From Emiliania huxleyi CCMP1516 (lineage: Eukaryota > Haptophyta > Isochrysidales > Noelaerhabdaceae): DNA of 29,343 nt. Both the position numbers and the translations under genes were made by a program. The notes below the pieces were generated by a model. It did not search any database, had not been told where the DNA came from, and saw only the letters and a list, made by a program, of their open reading frames with translations. Position 1 is the first letter of the stretch; each line of letters opens with the position of its first letter. Shown in pieces: positions 7,985 through 17,927 of the stretch. The stretch spans positions 857,526-886,868 of the forward strand of contig NW_005199601.1 in the NCBI RefSeq assembly GCF_000372725.1, read 5' to 3'.

Positions 7985-9391
7985 ATGCGGCCCACACCAC
8001 GGGTAGGCAAGGCTGACGACAGCTATCTTTGCGCTCTCGTCCTCAGCCCCGTCCCGGCGGCCAATGCTATGCCGATCAAGCCACCCTGCTCGTCGCAAAG
8101 CAGCGAGCGCGTCAAGCTCTCTGAGGGCGCGCGCCGGCTACTCGAGATAGACGACTGGTCGCGCAGTCTCTCGAACCTCATCCGAATGTCGCGGAGCATC
8201 ACGGGCGGGCGCCACATCCGGCAGCGCACTGTCGAGCGGTGCGTTGAGCAGGTGCTCTTCGCCACAGACGATCTGCTGCGGGGCGTCGGGCTGGCAGGGA
8301 CGCTCGGGCTGATGCGGCAGCCCTCGCAGCGCCTGAGCCCGACAGTGCTCGCTCGTCAGCCGCTGAGGGCGGCACTAGACGCAGCTGTCCCGCGTGATGA
8401 TGCCGCAGAGCCATCGGGGAGGCCCGTGGCCTACACGCTGATGCGAGCGACCGAGAGCGGGAGCGCGCCTCCTGCGGCAGCAGCAAACGAGGCACAGGTT
8501 GAGGTGAGCGGGCTAGCCTTGAGCCTCGTTGCTGCCATCGCGGAGGAGCCCGGCGTCGACCCGCTCGAGGCTCTGAGGGCGGTGTGGCAGGACCGTCGCC
8601 GCACAACCACTCCCGATGACGACCCTCCCCCGCCTGCCCACGCCGACGAACGAGTCCAGCCCTCGGTCGTCGACCCTCGCCACCCGAGCCTCCTCCTCCT
8701 GCGGCGCGCCAAGGCAGCCTCGAAGCAGCCCCCCCCTTGTCATTGCCCACGGCCTTCTCGGCGACCACCGCGGCTACGGGAGGTTGTGGAGCGGCGCCCT
8801 CGAGACGTGCGACGTCTATATGCACTCCGGAACCGTGGCCTCGACGGCTCAGAGGCTTTCGCCCTCGACCCGGCTGGCGCGGCGGCAATGGTCAGCGAGT
8901 ACGCGGCTGCTCTGGTCGCTGTCTTTGCTGAGACGCCCTTTGACCTGCTCGGCGCGTCTTTTGGCGCGGTCCTCGCGCAGCACGTCGCCAACGCGGCGCG
9001 CGAGAAGGGACACCTCCGCGTAGAGATGGGCGCGGATGTGTGGACGCGCTTTCCCCAGCTGCGGTCTCTGCCAGAGGGCGCACTGCCTCACTTTATCGCC
9101 GCGCAGCTCGTTCCGGCCGGGGCGTCGAGCGAGCAGGACCTCAAGGCGCTGGTCGTGCAGTTTGAGCGGCTGCTGCCCGTGTACCGCCAGTGCCGCCACG
9201 CGCTGCACATGCTCGCCGCCAACGCCAAGCCCTTCTCCACCCGCGGCGGCGGAGAGCCGGCGGTGCTGATGCCGCTCTCGACTGGCCGCTGGCCTACCTG
9301 GCTCGAGATGTTTCCCGGCGTCACAGAGGACAGCCTCTCGCCCTACGGGCCCGCGGTCGCGCTGCGCCTCGACGTCATTAGCCGAGACTAA
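7985..9391 (+). pseudogene. Polyketide-synthase-type thioesterase-like fragment with two frame breaks
   Basis: The C-terminal half looks like the alpha/beta-hydrolase thioesterase domain found at the end of type I polyketide synthases. It has an oxyanion-loop segment (VIAHGLLGDHRGYGRLW) and a nucleophile elbow GASFGA with Ser at 8957-8959. The two parts are in different frames. A C8 run near 8729-8736 shifts the reading, and near 8816-8821 (TATAT) it returns; together they read through as DVY-ALRNRGLDG. The end (FPGVTEDSLSPYG) lacks the usual catalytic His after the 'PG' turn. Residues before about 240 are not recognised. ATG 7985 is the first in frame; ATG 8069 is an alternative. Possible explanations are a decayed gene, an assembly error, or very short introns. 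An active form would release polyketides or act as an editing thioesterase. Confidence 0.55.
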
Positions 9392-10378
9392 TCCTGGGGG
9401 AAGCAACCTTCTATGTCTATCTCATGCTTCATGACACGACACGCGGTGTGGTGGGAGCTGGTGGAGCTGTCAGCTGATCGATCCAAGCGGGTGGGGAGTG
9501 GGGGGCATGGCTGGGCATGCAAGTCCGCCAGTCGGCCCGGCCTCTGACGTGGTGCTGCCGCTGCATTCCAGCATTCGCTGAAAAAGAGAGGTGCGACTTG
9601 ATTGGAGGCACTGGAGGCGAGGCGAAGGGAGGTTGGGCCGGGCCGTGAGGGGCTGATGGCGCTGGCCAGCGCGGGGTGTGAGATGTCGTCGTCGTCGTAT
9701 ACTGCTGGCCCTCGCCCTCAGTTGCCAGCGAGGGCTGTGGGCTGCAGAATTGGCGTCTGTGGCGTCTGCGCAGGCTCTGCAGCGTGATGGCTGGCGGGAC
9801 TGCGAGGCTGGCGGCAGCGGAAGGAGAGCTGGGCACGAGCCAGGAACAGGCTGGCCAGGTCCGCAGGTAGCTGCGCTCGGGCGAGGCGCGCGCGCGCATG
9901 GCAGGCCGAGCAGGCTCGGCATATGGTGAACCCCCGATGTCGCGATAGCGGTGCCGCTTTTCCCGCGATCATTTCGTCCGTCCAATCGAAAAGGAAGCTG
10001 GATCGCCCATGTTATGAGCCCTCGGGACGAAGAGAGGGGAGGCGGCCCCCCTCACTGCCTGCGGGGCGGCTCCGCCGCATGCTAGAGCCGTAGAGATAAC
10101 CAGATAAGGCGTCCCGGTGTGAACGTGTTCCACCTCGGAGAGAGGAGCCGCCCTCCCTTCCTCCTGTCTCCGTGTCTGTCCCGCGCACATTGTCATGGAA
10201 GGTTGAGCGCGCACATTGTCGTGTAGCGACGTGTCATACTTAGTCCTTTACTGTTTATGATTCCCGACATGGTACCTCCGCGTGAGATGATCATCGTGTG
10301 TATCTCTCTCCGTACACGGACTACAGTGTATGTGTTTGACAAACTTCTCACCATGGCATACACATAATGTTACAGTAA
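9392..10378. other. Non-coding region between convergent genes
   Basis: Nearly 1 kb between two genes whose 3' ends face each other. No gene or RNA recognised. A 12-bp word, GCGCACATTGTC, occurs at 10182-10193 and 10210-10221. The many short frames have no domain signature. Confidence 0.5.
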
Positions 10379-13031
10379 TCACAACTTCGATGGCACCGCC
10401 GGCTGCCGCGACAGCTCGGCGAGGCACAGCTCGGCGATCTTCACGTCCTGGATCGCGACGCCCGTCGAGTCGAAGACCACGAGCTCGGGGCGACTGGGCT
10501 TCGAGCCGCGCCCCCACCCTCCCTCCGCGATGCACTCGCCGAGCTCCCTCGCCTCTTCCGGGTCGAAGCCCGCTGCGACGGCGTGCTGGAGCTCGCCCTT
10601 GTCGACGCACTGCGCCCGCGAGTCGACGACGACCAGGTCGGCCTCGATCAGCGCGCCCGCCTCGAGCTCTTGCTTGCCGGCCGAGTCCGCGCCGATCGCG
10701 AGTACGACCACTGGCCGGCGCAGCCACGCCGTCCGGACGATGGCCGACCTCGCTGGCGTGACGGTGAGGACGATGCCCGCACCGCGGCACGCAGCCTCCG
10801 CCGACGGCGCTACCTCGGCCGCCCACCCCGCCGGCCCGCCGTCGAGCTCCGCCGCCAAGGCGCGCGCCTGCTCGGGTCGCCGCGACCACAGACGAACGGC
10901 GCGGCAAGGCGTGACCGCGGCGAGCATCCCCAGCTGGTACCGCGCCTGCACGCCGCATCCGATGACGGCGATGTGGTGCGGCTCCGCCGGCGCGAAGAGC
11001 GACGCGGCGAGCGCCCCGGCGGCGGCGGTGCGGAGCTCGGTCAACAGGCCGCCGTCGAGCAGCACGGCGAGCGGCGCGAAGGTGCGCTGCGAGAAGACGA
11101 GCACGAGGCCCGAGTTGTTGCCGCCGCCGCCGCTCGCCACCTTGGCGACGAAGACCTCGCCCCCCTCCTCGTAGGCCGACTTGATGCACGCCTGCCCGTC
11201 GCCCTTGCTGTCGCCCGAGAACCGTCCCAGCGGGGGCTGGCCCAGCGTCTGGATCGGAGGCACCGACACGCGGCCCTGCGAGTAGCTAGTGAAACCCGCG
11301 GCCAGCGCGTCGAGGATTGCACGCGGCGCAACCCGCCCCATCGCCGCCGCAACCTCTCTCTCCGAGTAGACCCGAGGAGGCGGCGACACAGCCGCCGCCA
11401 CCGCCGCCGCCGCCTCCGCCTCCACCGCCTCCCCCGCCGCCTCCGCCTCCACCGCCCGCTTGACCTCGCTCGCCCACGCCTCGAGCTTGAGCTGTCGGCT
11501 CGCCGCCTTCGGGTCGCGGAGCCGGCGGAACTTCTTCGGCTTGCGCTCGAGCGCCGCGACGCGCGGGTCGTTGCACACGGCTGCGGGTAGGCCGGCCGCC
11601 GCCACGGCCTCCTCAAACTTGGCGGGGTGCGCGGTCAGCACGCAGACGACCCGCCCGCCCTCGCACGCGGCGCGGACGGACTCGACGTGGTCGAGCGCGT
11701 GCACGCCTAGTCCCATACCTCCAGAGTACCGAATCCAGAGTGTAGGCTCAGTCCGGGGGGTGGTGCGGAGCGCGTGCACGCCGATGGCGGAGTGCGGGTC
11801 CAGCGCGTACCCGTCGGCTGCCCAAACCTCGCGCATCGTCTGCAGCGTCTGCGCGTCGCTCACGGCGCAGGAGACGAAGGTGTCCTGGACGGCGTGCAGC
11901 AGCGGCGGAGGCAGCGCGACGGCTCGGTCCGCCTCGAGCGTCGCCATGAGTGCGGCGACCGCCGTCGCGTCTCCGCCCGAGCAGAAGTAGAGGAGCCGCT
12001 CGACGTTGTACGCGAACTGGATGTCCATCGCCGGAGAGACAGTCTGCTGGTTTGCGCGCATCGACATGTCGCCCCTCGAGATGGTCCGATGCACGACATC
12101 GTTGGAATTCGTCGCGCAGACGATTCTGCCGACCGCGCCGCCGAGCCGCTTGGCGAGCAGCCCGCCCGCGGCGTTGCCAAAGGCGCCGGTCGGGACGACA
12201 AAGTGGACGGGCCGGTCGGAAGCGGGCGAGACCTGTTGGCACGCCCACAGGTAGTAGCCCGCCTGCACGAGCACGCGCGCCCAGTTGATCGAGTTGATCG
12301 AGCAGACGGAGTGGCGCCGCATGAAGGCCGCGTCTTCGAAGACGCGCTTGAGCGCCTCGGCCTGCTCGTCGGTGTCGCCCTCCGTGCGGTAGACGAAGAC
12401 GTTCGGGCTGTCCACGGTCACCATCTGCAGCTCCTGCACGCGCGACACGCGCCCCTCCGGATACAGGCAGAAGATGCGCACCTGATCTCGGGTGATCTCG
12501 GGTGATCTCGGGTGATCTCGGGTGGCACCGCGGGTACAGGCAGAAGGAGCGCACCGCCTCGCAGCCTCGCACCGCCTCGATGGCGGCGGGGCCCGTGTCT
12601 CCGGACGTCTCGACCACGATGGTGGCGCGCTCGCCGCGCCCGCCGAGCACGTGGTTGAGCAGCCGCGCCACGACCTGCTGCCCGATGTCCTTGAAGGCGA
12701 GCGTCGGCCCGGCGCCCGTCTCGAGGAGCAGCCGCCGGCCCGCCCGCACCAGAGGCAGCGCCGGCTCGAGCCCGTTGTTGAACGAGAGGAAGGCGGCTGC
12801 GCAGATCTCCTCGCAGTCGGCGAGCGCGATGCCGGTGAAGGGCTCGAGCACGCGTGCCGTCACCTGCGCAAGCGTCATGCCCGGGTGTAGCCCGGCGATG
12901 TGGTTTGGCATCGTCGACAGTTCGGGCACGAAGAGGCCGCCGTCCGGCGCATAGGCGGAGAGCAAGATGTCGGAGAAGTCGAGGCCGTGCACGCCTCCGC
13001 GCGTGGACTGATAGCGGACCCGTGACGGCAT
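10379..13031 (-). CDS. Threonine-synthase-like (THNSL2-like) enzyme fused to an ornithine-cyclodeaminase/mu-crystallin-like domain
   Basis: Exons on the minus strand: 13031-12555, 12481-11782 and 11706-10379 (834 aa), or 859 aa if the second intron is retained. Residues 1-about 440 match threonine-synthase-like fold-type II PLP enzymes: start QSTRGG, YAPDGGLFVPE, PLP lysine in LAFKD (K114), TSGDTG (143-148), and VPTGAFGN phosphate-binding loop (about 256-263). An Ala/Glu-rich linker follows. Residues about 505-830 match the OCD/mu-crystallin family: GGLLTELRTAAA and the Rossmann motif IGCGVQAR. The start (MPSRVRYQ) leaves no room for a targeting peptide, so it is probably cytosolic. Fold-type II PLP enzymes and OCD-like proteins work as pairs in bacteria (SbnA/SbnB, EutB/EutC), so a two-step amino-acid transformation in one polypeptide is a reasonable inference. 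The actual substrate is unknown. Confidence 0.85.
11707..11781 (-). other. Candidate GC-AG intron (75 nt) or in-frame 25-residue insertion
   Basis: An exact 15-bp direct repeat occurs at 11768-11782 and 11693-11707; on the coding strand it encodes GVHAL twice. Between the copies lies lower-GC sequence that the threonine-synthase family does not need. Removal from GC to TAG exactly restores one copy of the coding word (I-G-V-H-A-L). The length is a multiple of three, so retention would simply insert 25 residues. Confidence 0.6.
12482..12554 (-). other. GT-AG mini-intron, 73 nt, made largely of a decamer array and flanked by a 24-bp imperfect repeat
   Basis: The frame changes here, and family alignment demands joining ...EA to VRIFCLYPEGR. 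On the coding strand the intron starts GTGCGCTCC and ends GATCAG. The first 24 nt of the intron match the first 24 nt of the next exon at 21 positions. The remainder is about four copies of the decamer ACCCGAGATC. The 73-nt length explains the shift of frame. Confidence 0.75.
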
Positions 13032-13549
13032 GGCGGCGGCGACGACGGAGGGGGAGGGCTTGGGAGCGGCACTCGGTGGCGCAAGCGCGACTTTCTTTTG
13101 CTGTGTCGAGTTTCCCTTTTATCGAGAGCTGGTCTGGGCCAAAATCTGAGGCGAAACCGAGATAACCGGCAAAATACCTGGGCCCAAACCAGCCTCAGAC
13201 TCGGCTCAGAGCCCGTGAAATTGACGATTTTTGCGGAGTTTCATCGGGAAACTAGAGAGGAAACGAGAGGGTGCTGTAGAGAAACAAACACGGAAAGGAA
13301 ACACGAGACGGGGTGAGCGAGGAAACATGGGTACAGCCTAAGACAAACAATCGAAAGTGGTAAAACTGCAGCGCGCGAGACGAGCTCAGCTATCGACGAA
13401 TAGTGGGCGCACCCGTACGCGTACGTGCTATCCATGCCATCCGATGGGACGCGTTGAATTGCGCATAACCAGTCACGTGGAAGGAGAAGTGCGACGCAGC
13501 AAGGACGCACGTCGGCAAGGCGAGACTAACTTCAGCTCACGGGTGCTGG
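13032..13549. other. Promoter-side spacer of the fusion gene
   Basis: No gene seen. The stretch separates the fusion gene's start from the 3' end of the next minus-strand gene, so it should hold the fusion gene's promoter. It has A-rich patches and several CTAGAGAGGAAAC-like words but nothing firmly identifiable. Confidence 0.4.
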
Positions 13550-14066
13550 TCAGCAGTAACCATCAGGTCCGCACATGGGGCCCGCATTTGCGTCGTGTAT
13601 CCTGCACATAGCGTAAGCGACATCGCAGGCCACTCCTTCACCATTGAGGCCTGGACAGTCACCATTTCCTGCCGCACCCAGATACGAGTAAGAACTTGTA
13701 CAATCCTCGGTCGATGTCTTGTAACAGCTGAGGACCCATTGTCTTCCACTGAGTGTACAGGTCGGGCATGGACGGCTTTCATACGACATACCCCCCTGGT
13801 ACATGACATGGCAGCATTGACCTTGACTCCATAGATAGCTGCAAGATGCAGGGTCCGGCGTCGGCGTAGGGGTGGGCGCAGGGGTGGGGCGCGGAGTCGG
13901 CGCGGGAGTTGGATCCGGAAAGTCGAGGGCGTCGGGGATGCCGTCGCTGTCCGAGTCTTCTTGGGCGTCCGGGACGCTGTCGTTGTCCGAGTCGGGGTCG
14001 AGGGCGTCGGGGATGCCGTCGCTGTCCGAGTCGACCGTCCCCTCTTGGGCGTCGCCGTGCCAGTTT
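13550..14066 (-). CDS. Thrombospondin type 3 repeat protein, 3' exon
   Basis: A terminal exon on the minus strand. A candidate acceptor (GTATAG, AG at 14067-14068) is followed by about 170 codons and a TGA at 13550-13552. The exon opens with acidic calcium-binding repeats (DSDSDGIPDALDPD, then DSDNDSVPDAQED, then DSDSDGIPDALD), the signature of thrombospondin type 3 repeats. A Thr/Pro linker (PTPAPTPRPTP) and a Cys-rich domain of about 95 residues with 13 Cys follow. This indicates an extracellular, calcium-binding matrix or adhesion protein. The 5' exons were not found; the sequence immediately upstream is the (CA)82 tract. Translating that tract as poly(Cys-Val) is not believable. Confidence 0.65.
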
Positions 14067-14070
14067 CTAT

Positions 14071-14241
<171 letters not shown>

Positions 14242-14494
14242 CAGACACCACCACCAGATACACACTACTAACTATCGACGTACGTATGCTAGTCGACCGC
14301 GTACGCCCTACTCCTCTCCACTTGACACCCTATCCAGTGCTCAAGTGCTCAAAAGTACGTTTACTGAAATTCATCGCCAAAAGCCGAGCATCGAGGTTGA
14401 GCGGAGATTCCGGGAGATGGAATTGCCAACTTGGAGTAATTCGGAGACCGACTGAAGCCTGGCGCCCGACCTGCAGAGCTGCTATCTCTGCCGA

Positions 14495-16866
14495 ATGCGC
14501 TCGTGGAGGGCGCTTCTGCTCTCGCTACCGCATTCGCTGGGCGACCATGAGCCGCACGGCAGGACCGGAAGCGGGAAGCGACGCCGTTTGGTCACGCTCT
14601 GCGACGACACCTGTACGTTCACGAATCGCAAAGGGACGCAGGAGAGGGCGTCTGAACTACTGAACCCCGCCACACAGGATGGGACAGGAACGTGGGGCGA
14701 GTTTCTGGCGGCGGAGGGTATTCAGATAGAGCCCCTAATCTCCTATTCCTATGGACCGAACCACGGAGAAGTTGCTCGCGAGAAACCTGCCCGACCTGTC
14801 AAGGATGGCTACTGCGACGACGGTGGTGCTGATGCCCTTTCTGCAAGCTGCGATTATGGCACGGACTGTGCGGATTGTGGACCTCGCGAATCCACCGAGT
14901 GGGTCGACTTATCGCCCCCAACGCCGCCCCTTCCGCCAACGCCACCCTTGCCGCCGTACAGCAGAGCGCAGGTCTGGAACTCGAACTTGTTCAGCATGGA
15001 CGACGTCTTGTGCGGATCAGGGGAAGGGCACATGAGTGCTAAAGATCAGCATGAGCCAGACGCATTCCTGCGCGAGTTAGAGATTGAGGCCTTCATGACG
15101 CTGCTCCAATACCCCCAATGGAAAAGGGAGGAGGGAAAGCAGCGGGCATTCGGAGGTGCTTTCGAGGAAAGGGAGCCCGACATCCTAAGCTTTGAGAGTG
15201 AATGTGCAAGGTTCTGCATTGAATACGCGGAGGCGCACGGATACGCCCGTGATGCCCCCTTCTGCTGCGAGTCGAACAAGATGGGAAACAGCGGAAGCAA
15301 CTGGGACCCGCTCCAGCTCGTTACTGACAAGGCACGGGCGAAGTTCGCCGGTAAGGTCGGTGCACCAGGGCCCGCAACCAACCCAGACGATGTCGGCGAC
15401 GTCTATCGTTACAGGTCAGGGGCCCCAGATACGCGAGGAAGATGCGTCATCGGCAAAGCGGGGAGCACGAAGCGAACCTCGAACGAAAAAGTAGGCCCGG
15501 GCCATGACAACCGAGCCGTCAAGAGCGTTATTCTCACCCTCGACGACGTGTACGCCGCCTTCCCATCGTACAATGCATATTGCACGAACGATTGCCTGCA
15601 GAGTGGTGTGGTGGGGTACGGATCGTACTCTTATCTCGACGATTTTGGGTGGTCGACGATGGCAGGCGCTGGCACACCAGGTACTCACAGGAACACGAAG
15701 GGGTCCTTCTCGGCCTTTGGGGGCCTCCATCCCAGCGCCAACACGGGCCCGACCGAGAACGCCTTAGACGGCAGCAGAGGCAACGGCGTATGCGAAGACG
15801 GCGGCCCTGGGGACGAAACGAACTTCAAGGAGCGATACGGCTGGCCGCGCTGCCAATACGGGTCCGACTGCGCAGACTGCGGCCCGCGGCCCGGTCCCCC
15901 TTCCCCTCCCCGCAGCCTTGCCAGCAGCGACTCCCCGCCGCCACCGCTGCCACTGGCTACAGCTCCGCCACCGGCGTCTATGCCCTCAGCGTCTTCACCA
16001 CCCGCGTTTGCGTCGCCGCCCAGAGCTGATGCTAAGGCGCGTTGCGACGCTGCCTCTCTTGCATGCGCAAAGGCAGAGTCGGACACACTTGTCTCGGGTT
16101 TGAGTAGGTGCTCCAAGACCCCCACTTGTACTTTGCGTATGGCGGACGCGCTGACTTCCGCGGCCGCAATGGCGCCTTCTACAGCTTCCTTTCCGCGCCG
16201 GGTCTAGCGGTCAACGTCAAGATTGAGGAGGCGCTTTTCACGCTTCACGACGGCGCGCTCACGGTCAACGGCTCCTTCATCACCGAGGCGCATGTGCTGG
16301 CGCGAGGCATCGAAGATCGCCAAGTCAGCGCCTCCTTCTTCTCCAAGGAGCTCGACGAGCTCAACTCGGGCTGGCAGGTAGTGACCGGGTCGTGCGCCGG
16401 CCGGCCCTTCAAGTTCGGCTTCCACGGCCACAAGGATTGCTCGGCGTCAAGATGGCTATGGACTTCTCCTCGGCCACGTTCAGTCGGCAACTGGACCATC
16501 ACTGTGCACGGAATGCCCTCGTGCAGGGGCTGCCTGATCTCTGGCCCGCACCACCGTCTCGACGTCAGCTTCGCCGCGCACGGCGGCGCGCCGGCGAATG
16601 GCCCGCCGCACGGACTCATCGGCCAGTCGTTCGCCACACCGGGCGTCGCGCGCAATGGCGCGGTCGACGTCTACCCGTGGGAGGGCGAGTTCACCACGCG
16701 CGCACAGGCGGAAGGGGCTATCGAGGGCGCCGCCGACATGTATGAGGTGGCATCGCCCTACGAGACGACGTTCGCCTTTTCGGTCTTCGACGCGGCGAAG
16801 CGAGATGAATCCCTTGCGTCCGCGCACGATGCCTCGTCAATCGAGCGCAGCCCCACCGCCGCTTGA
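14495..16866 (+). CDS. Secreted Cys-rich protein with 'YGTDCADCG' modules and a C-terminal vWF-D-like domain
   Basis: ATG 14495 gives MRSWRALLLSLPHS, a weak signal peptide. Module 1 (residues about 36-131) runs from LCDDTC to CDYGTDCADCGPR. A Pro-rich spacer, then a Cys-containing middle region (ECARFCIEYAEAHGYA) and a second, shorter module ending CQYGSDCADCGPR (to about 16000) follow, then another Pro/Ser linker. The final 245 residues, in a different frame, start DPHLYFAYGGRADFRG and contain NWTITVHG, PPHGLIGQSF and GEFTTRAQAEGAIEG. This looks like a derived von Willebrand D-type domain of the GDPH kind. The shift occurs near 16030-16110: a 77-nt GC-AG intron (16031-16107) would join the two in frame, or one base is missing. 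The protein is probably a cell-surface or matrix component. No catalytic residues recognised. Confidence 0.7.
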
Positions 16867-17111
16867 GGTGTCAATGTCGCTTGGAGTAGGTGGTGCCACT
16901 CTTGGAGCGCCGCCACCACCACCCAGAGCGCTGCAAGTCAGGCAACACCCTCCGTCCCGCCACCCCTCACGGCGTCACCACGTGACAGTTCCCCGCCACC
17001 TGTTGGTTTTGATAGAGGTTGGCGTGGGAGGGAGACTGGGTGTGAGTGAGGAGGTAAGCGTAATTAGGGTAGGCCACATCCAACGCCAGACACCGCTCGC
17101 TTAAGGCTAAG

Positions 17112-17194
<83 letters not shown>

Positions 17195-17317
17195 GGGGGG
17201 ACACCGAATGGTTTCGTCAGGTGTTTGAAGTGTTTAACTGTGAAATCCTAACCATGTCATCGTCGTCCGTCCGTCGTCGGGCCCAGTCGTTATCTCTATC
17301 CCCACCCAACCCGCGGA
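16867..17317. other. Spacer with a compound microsatellite
   Basis: Between the vWF-D-like gene and the small EF-hand gene. No coding sequence recognised. The main content is the compound microsatellite at 17111-17200. Confidence 0.5.
17111..17200. repeat. Compound microsatellite (GC)5-(AC)14-(AG)21-G8
   Basis: Alternating GC to 17120, AC to 17148, AG to 17190, then AA and eight G. The alternating purine-pyrimidine first half can form Z-DNA, and the homopurine second half can form triplex. Junctions between dinucleotide blocks are sharp. Confidence 0.95.
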
Positions 17318-17779
17318 ATGGACACCTCGCAGAGAACCAGCGAGAGTAAGGTGGCCAAGCTGCGTGGCATTGCGGGGATCGCACGGGACGCGAGGGAGAC
17401 ACTCTGCAAAAGCAGCGAGGCGAGCGGCCACCGCCCAAAGCACCCACCCGCAGCACACCCGCCTCAGCTTCTTGCCCAACTGTTGCCGCAGAAAAGGGAT
17501 AGAGTTCACGCACTGGGGGGCTGTGCGCAAGTGGCGTTGCTCCTCACGCTGGCGCGCATCGATCCTGACGGCGATGGGGAGCTCGAGGTGAGCTTGGAGT
17601 TTTGAGAAAGAATTTAAACCGTGGCCTGTAAGCGTCTCGCTGCAGCTCGGCGTGTGTGGTGGCGGCGTGCCGTCCTCCCAAAATGTTTGTTTTCTTTCTT
17701 TCTGCAGCTCGCGGCGGCGGATGATATCGCGACCGAGCTCCGGCTCGCCACGGCGTCGGAGGACGCCACCGTCGCCTAG
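17318..17779 (+). CDS. Small EF-hand-like protein in two exons
   Basis: Exon 1 is proposed as 17318-17588 and exon 2 as 17708-17779, ending in TAG. The junction is well marked: donor GAG|GTGAGC at 17586-17594 and acceptor TTTCTTTCTGCAG at 17695-17707. Spliced, the C-terminus reads ARIDPDGDGELE joined to LAAADDIATEL. The loop DPDGDGELELAA fits an EF-hand at positions 1, 3, 5, 6 and 8, but has Ala instead of Glu at position 12, so calcium binding may be weak. The N-terminal half of exon 1 (ATG 17318) is Ser/Pro/His-rich, and the true first exon may start further in; acceptors near 17490 or 17531 are possible. About 114 aa as drawn. Exon 2 lies inside the inverted repeat 17653-17885. Confidence 0.5.
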
Positions 17780-17885
17780 ACTCCCCTGCGTCACGCGGGT
17801 CTCCCCGCATTTGTAGTAAAGAAAGAAAGAAAGAAAACAGACACACCAAGGGAGGGATGGGAGGACGGCACGCCGCCACCACACA
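17653..17885. repeat. Nested inverted repeat (28-bp outer and 16-bp inner arms) around a terminal exon
   Basis: Outer arms 17653-17680 and 17858-17885 are perfect 28-bp complements. Inner arms 17688-17703 (TGTTTTCTTTCTTTCT) and 17824-17839 are perfect 16-bp complements. The 120-bp centre contains exon 2 of the EF-hand gene, and the left inner arm is that exon's polypyrimidine tract. Possible origins are a foldback or MITE-like element, or a recent inverted duplication. Confidence 0.9.
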
Positions 17886-17927
17886 GGGATTTTAAGGAGA
17901 GGAGTGTGGTGCTAGCCGTCGCCCACC

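Noticed and set aside
9602..9929. Small genes in 9.6-9.9 kb
   Set aside because: Short, low-information frames on both strands with no start context, domain or neighbour support.
10530..11590. Long plus-strand frames over the fusion gene
   Set aside because: They are Arg/Ala-rich antisense shadows of a recognised two-domain enzyme.
17234..17884. Minus-strand 216-residue frame over the EF-hand gene
   Set aside because: It crosses the inverted repeat and lacks any domain, while the plus strand has a consensus donor, acceptor and EF-hand loop.
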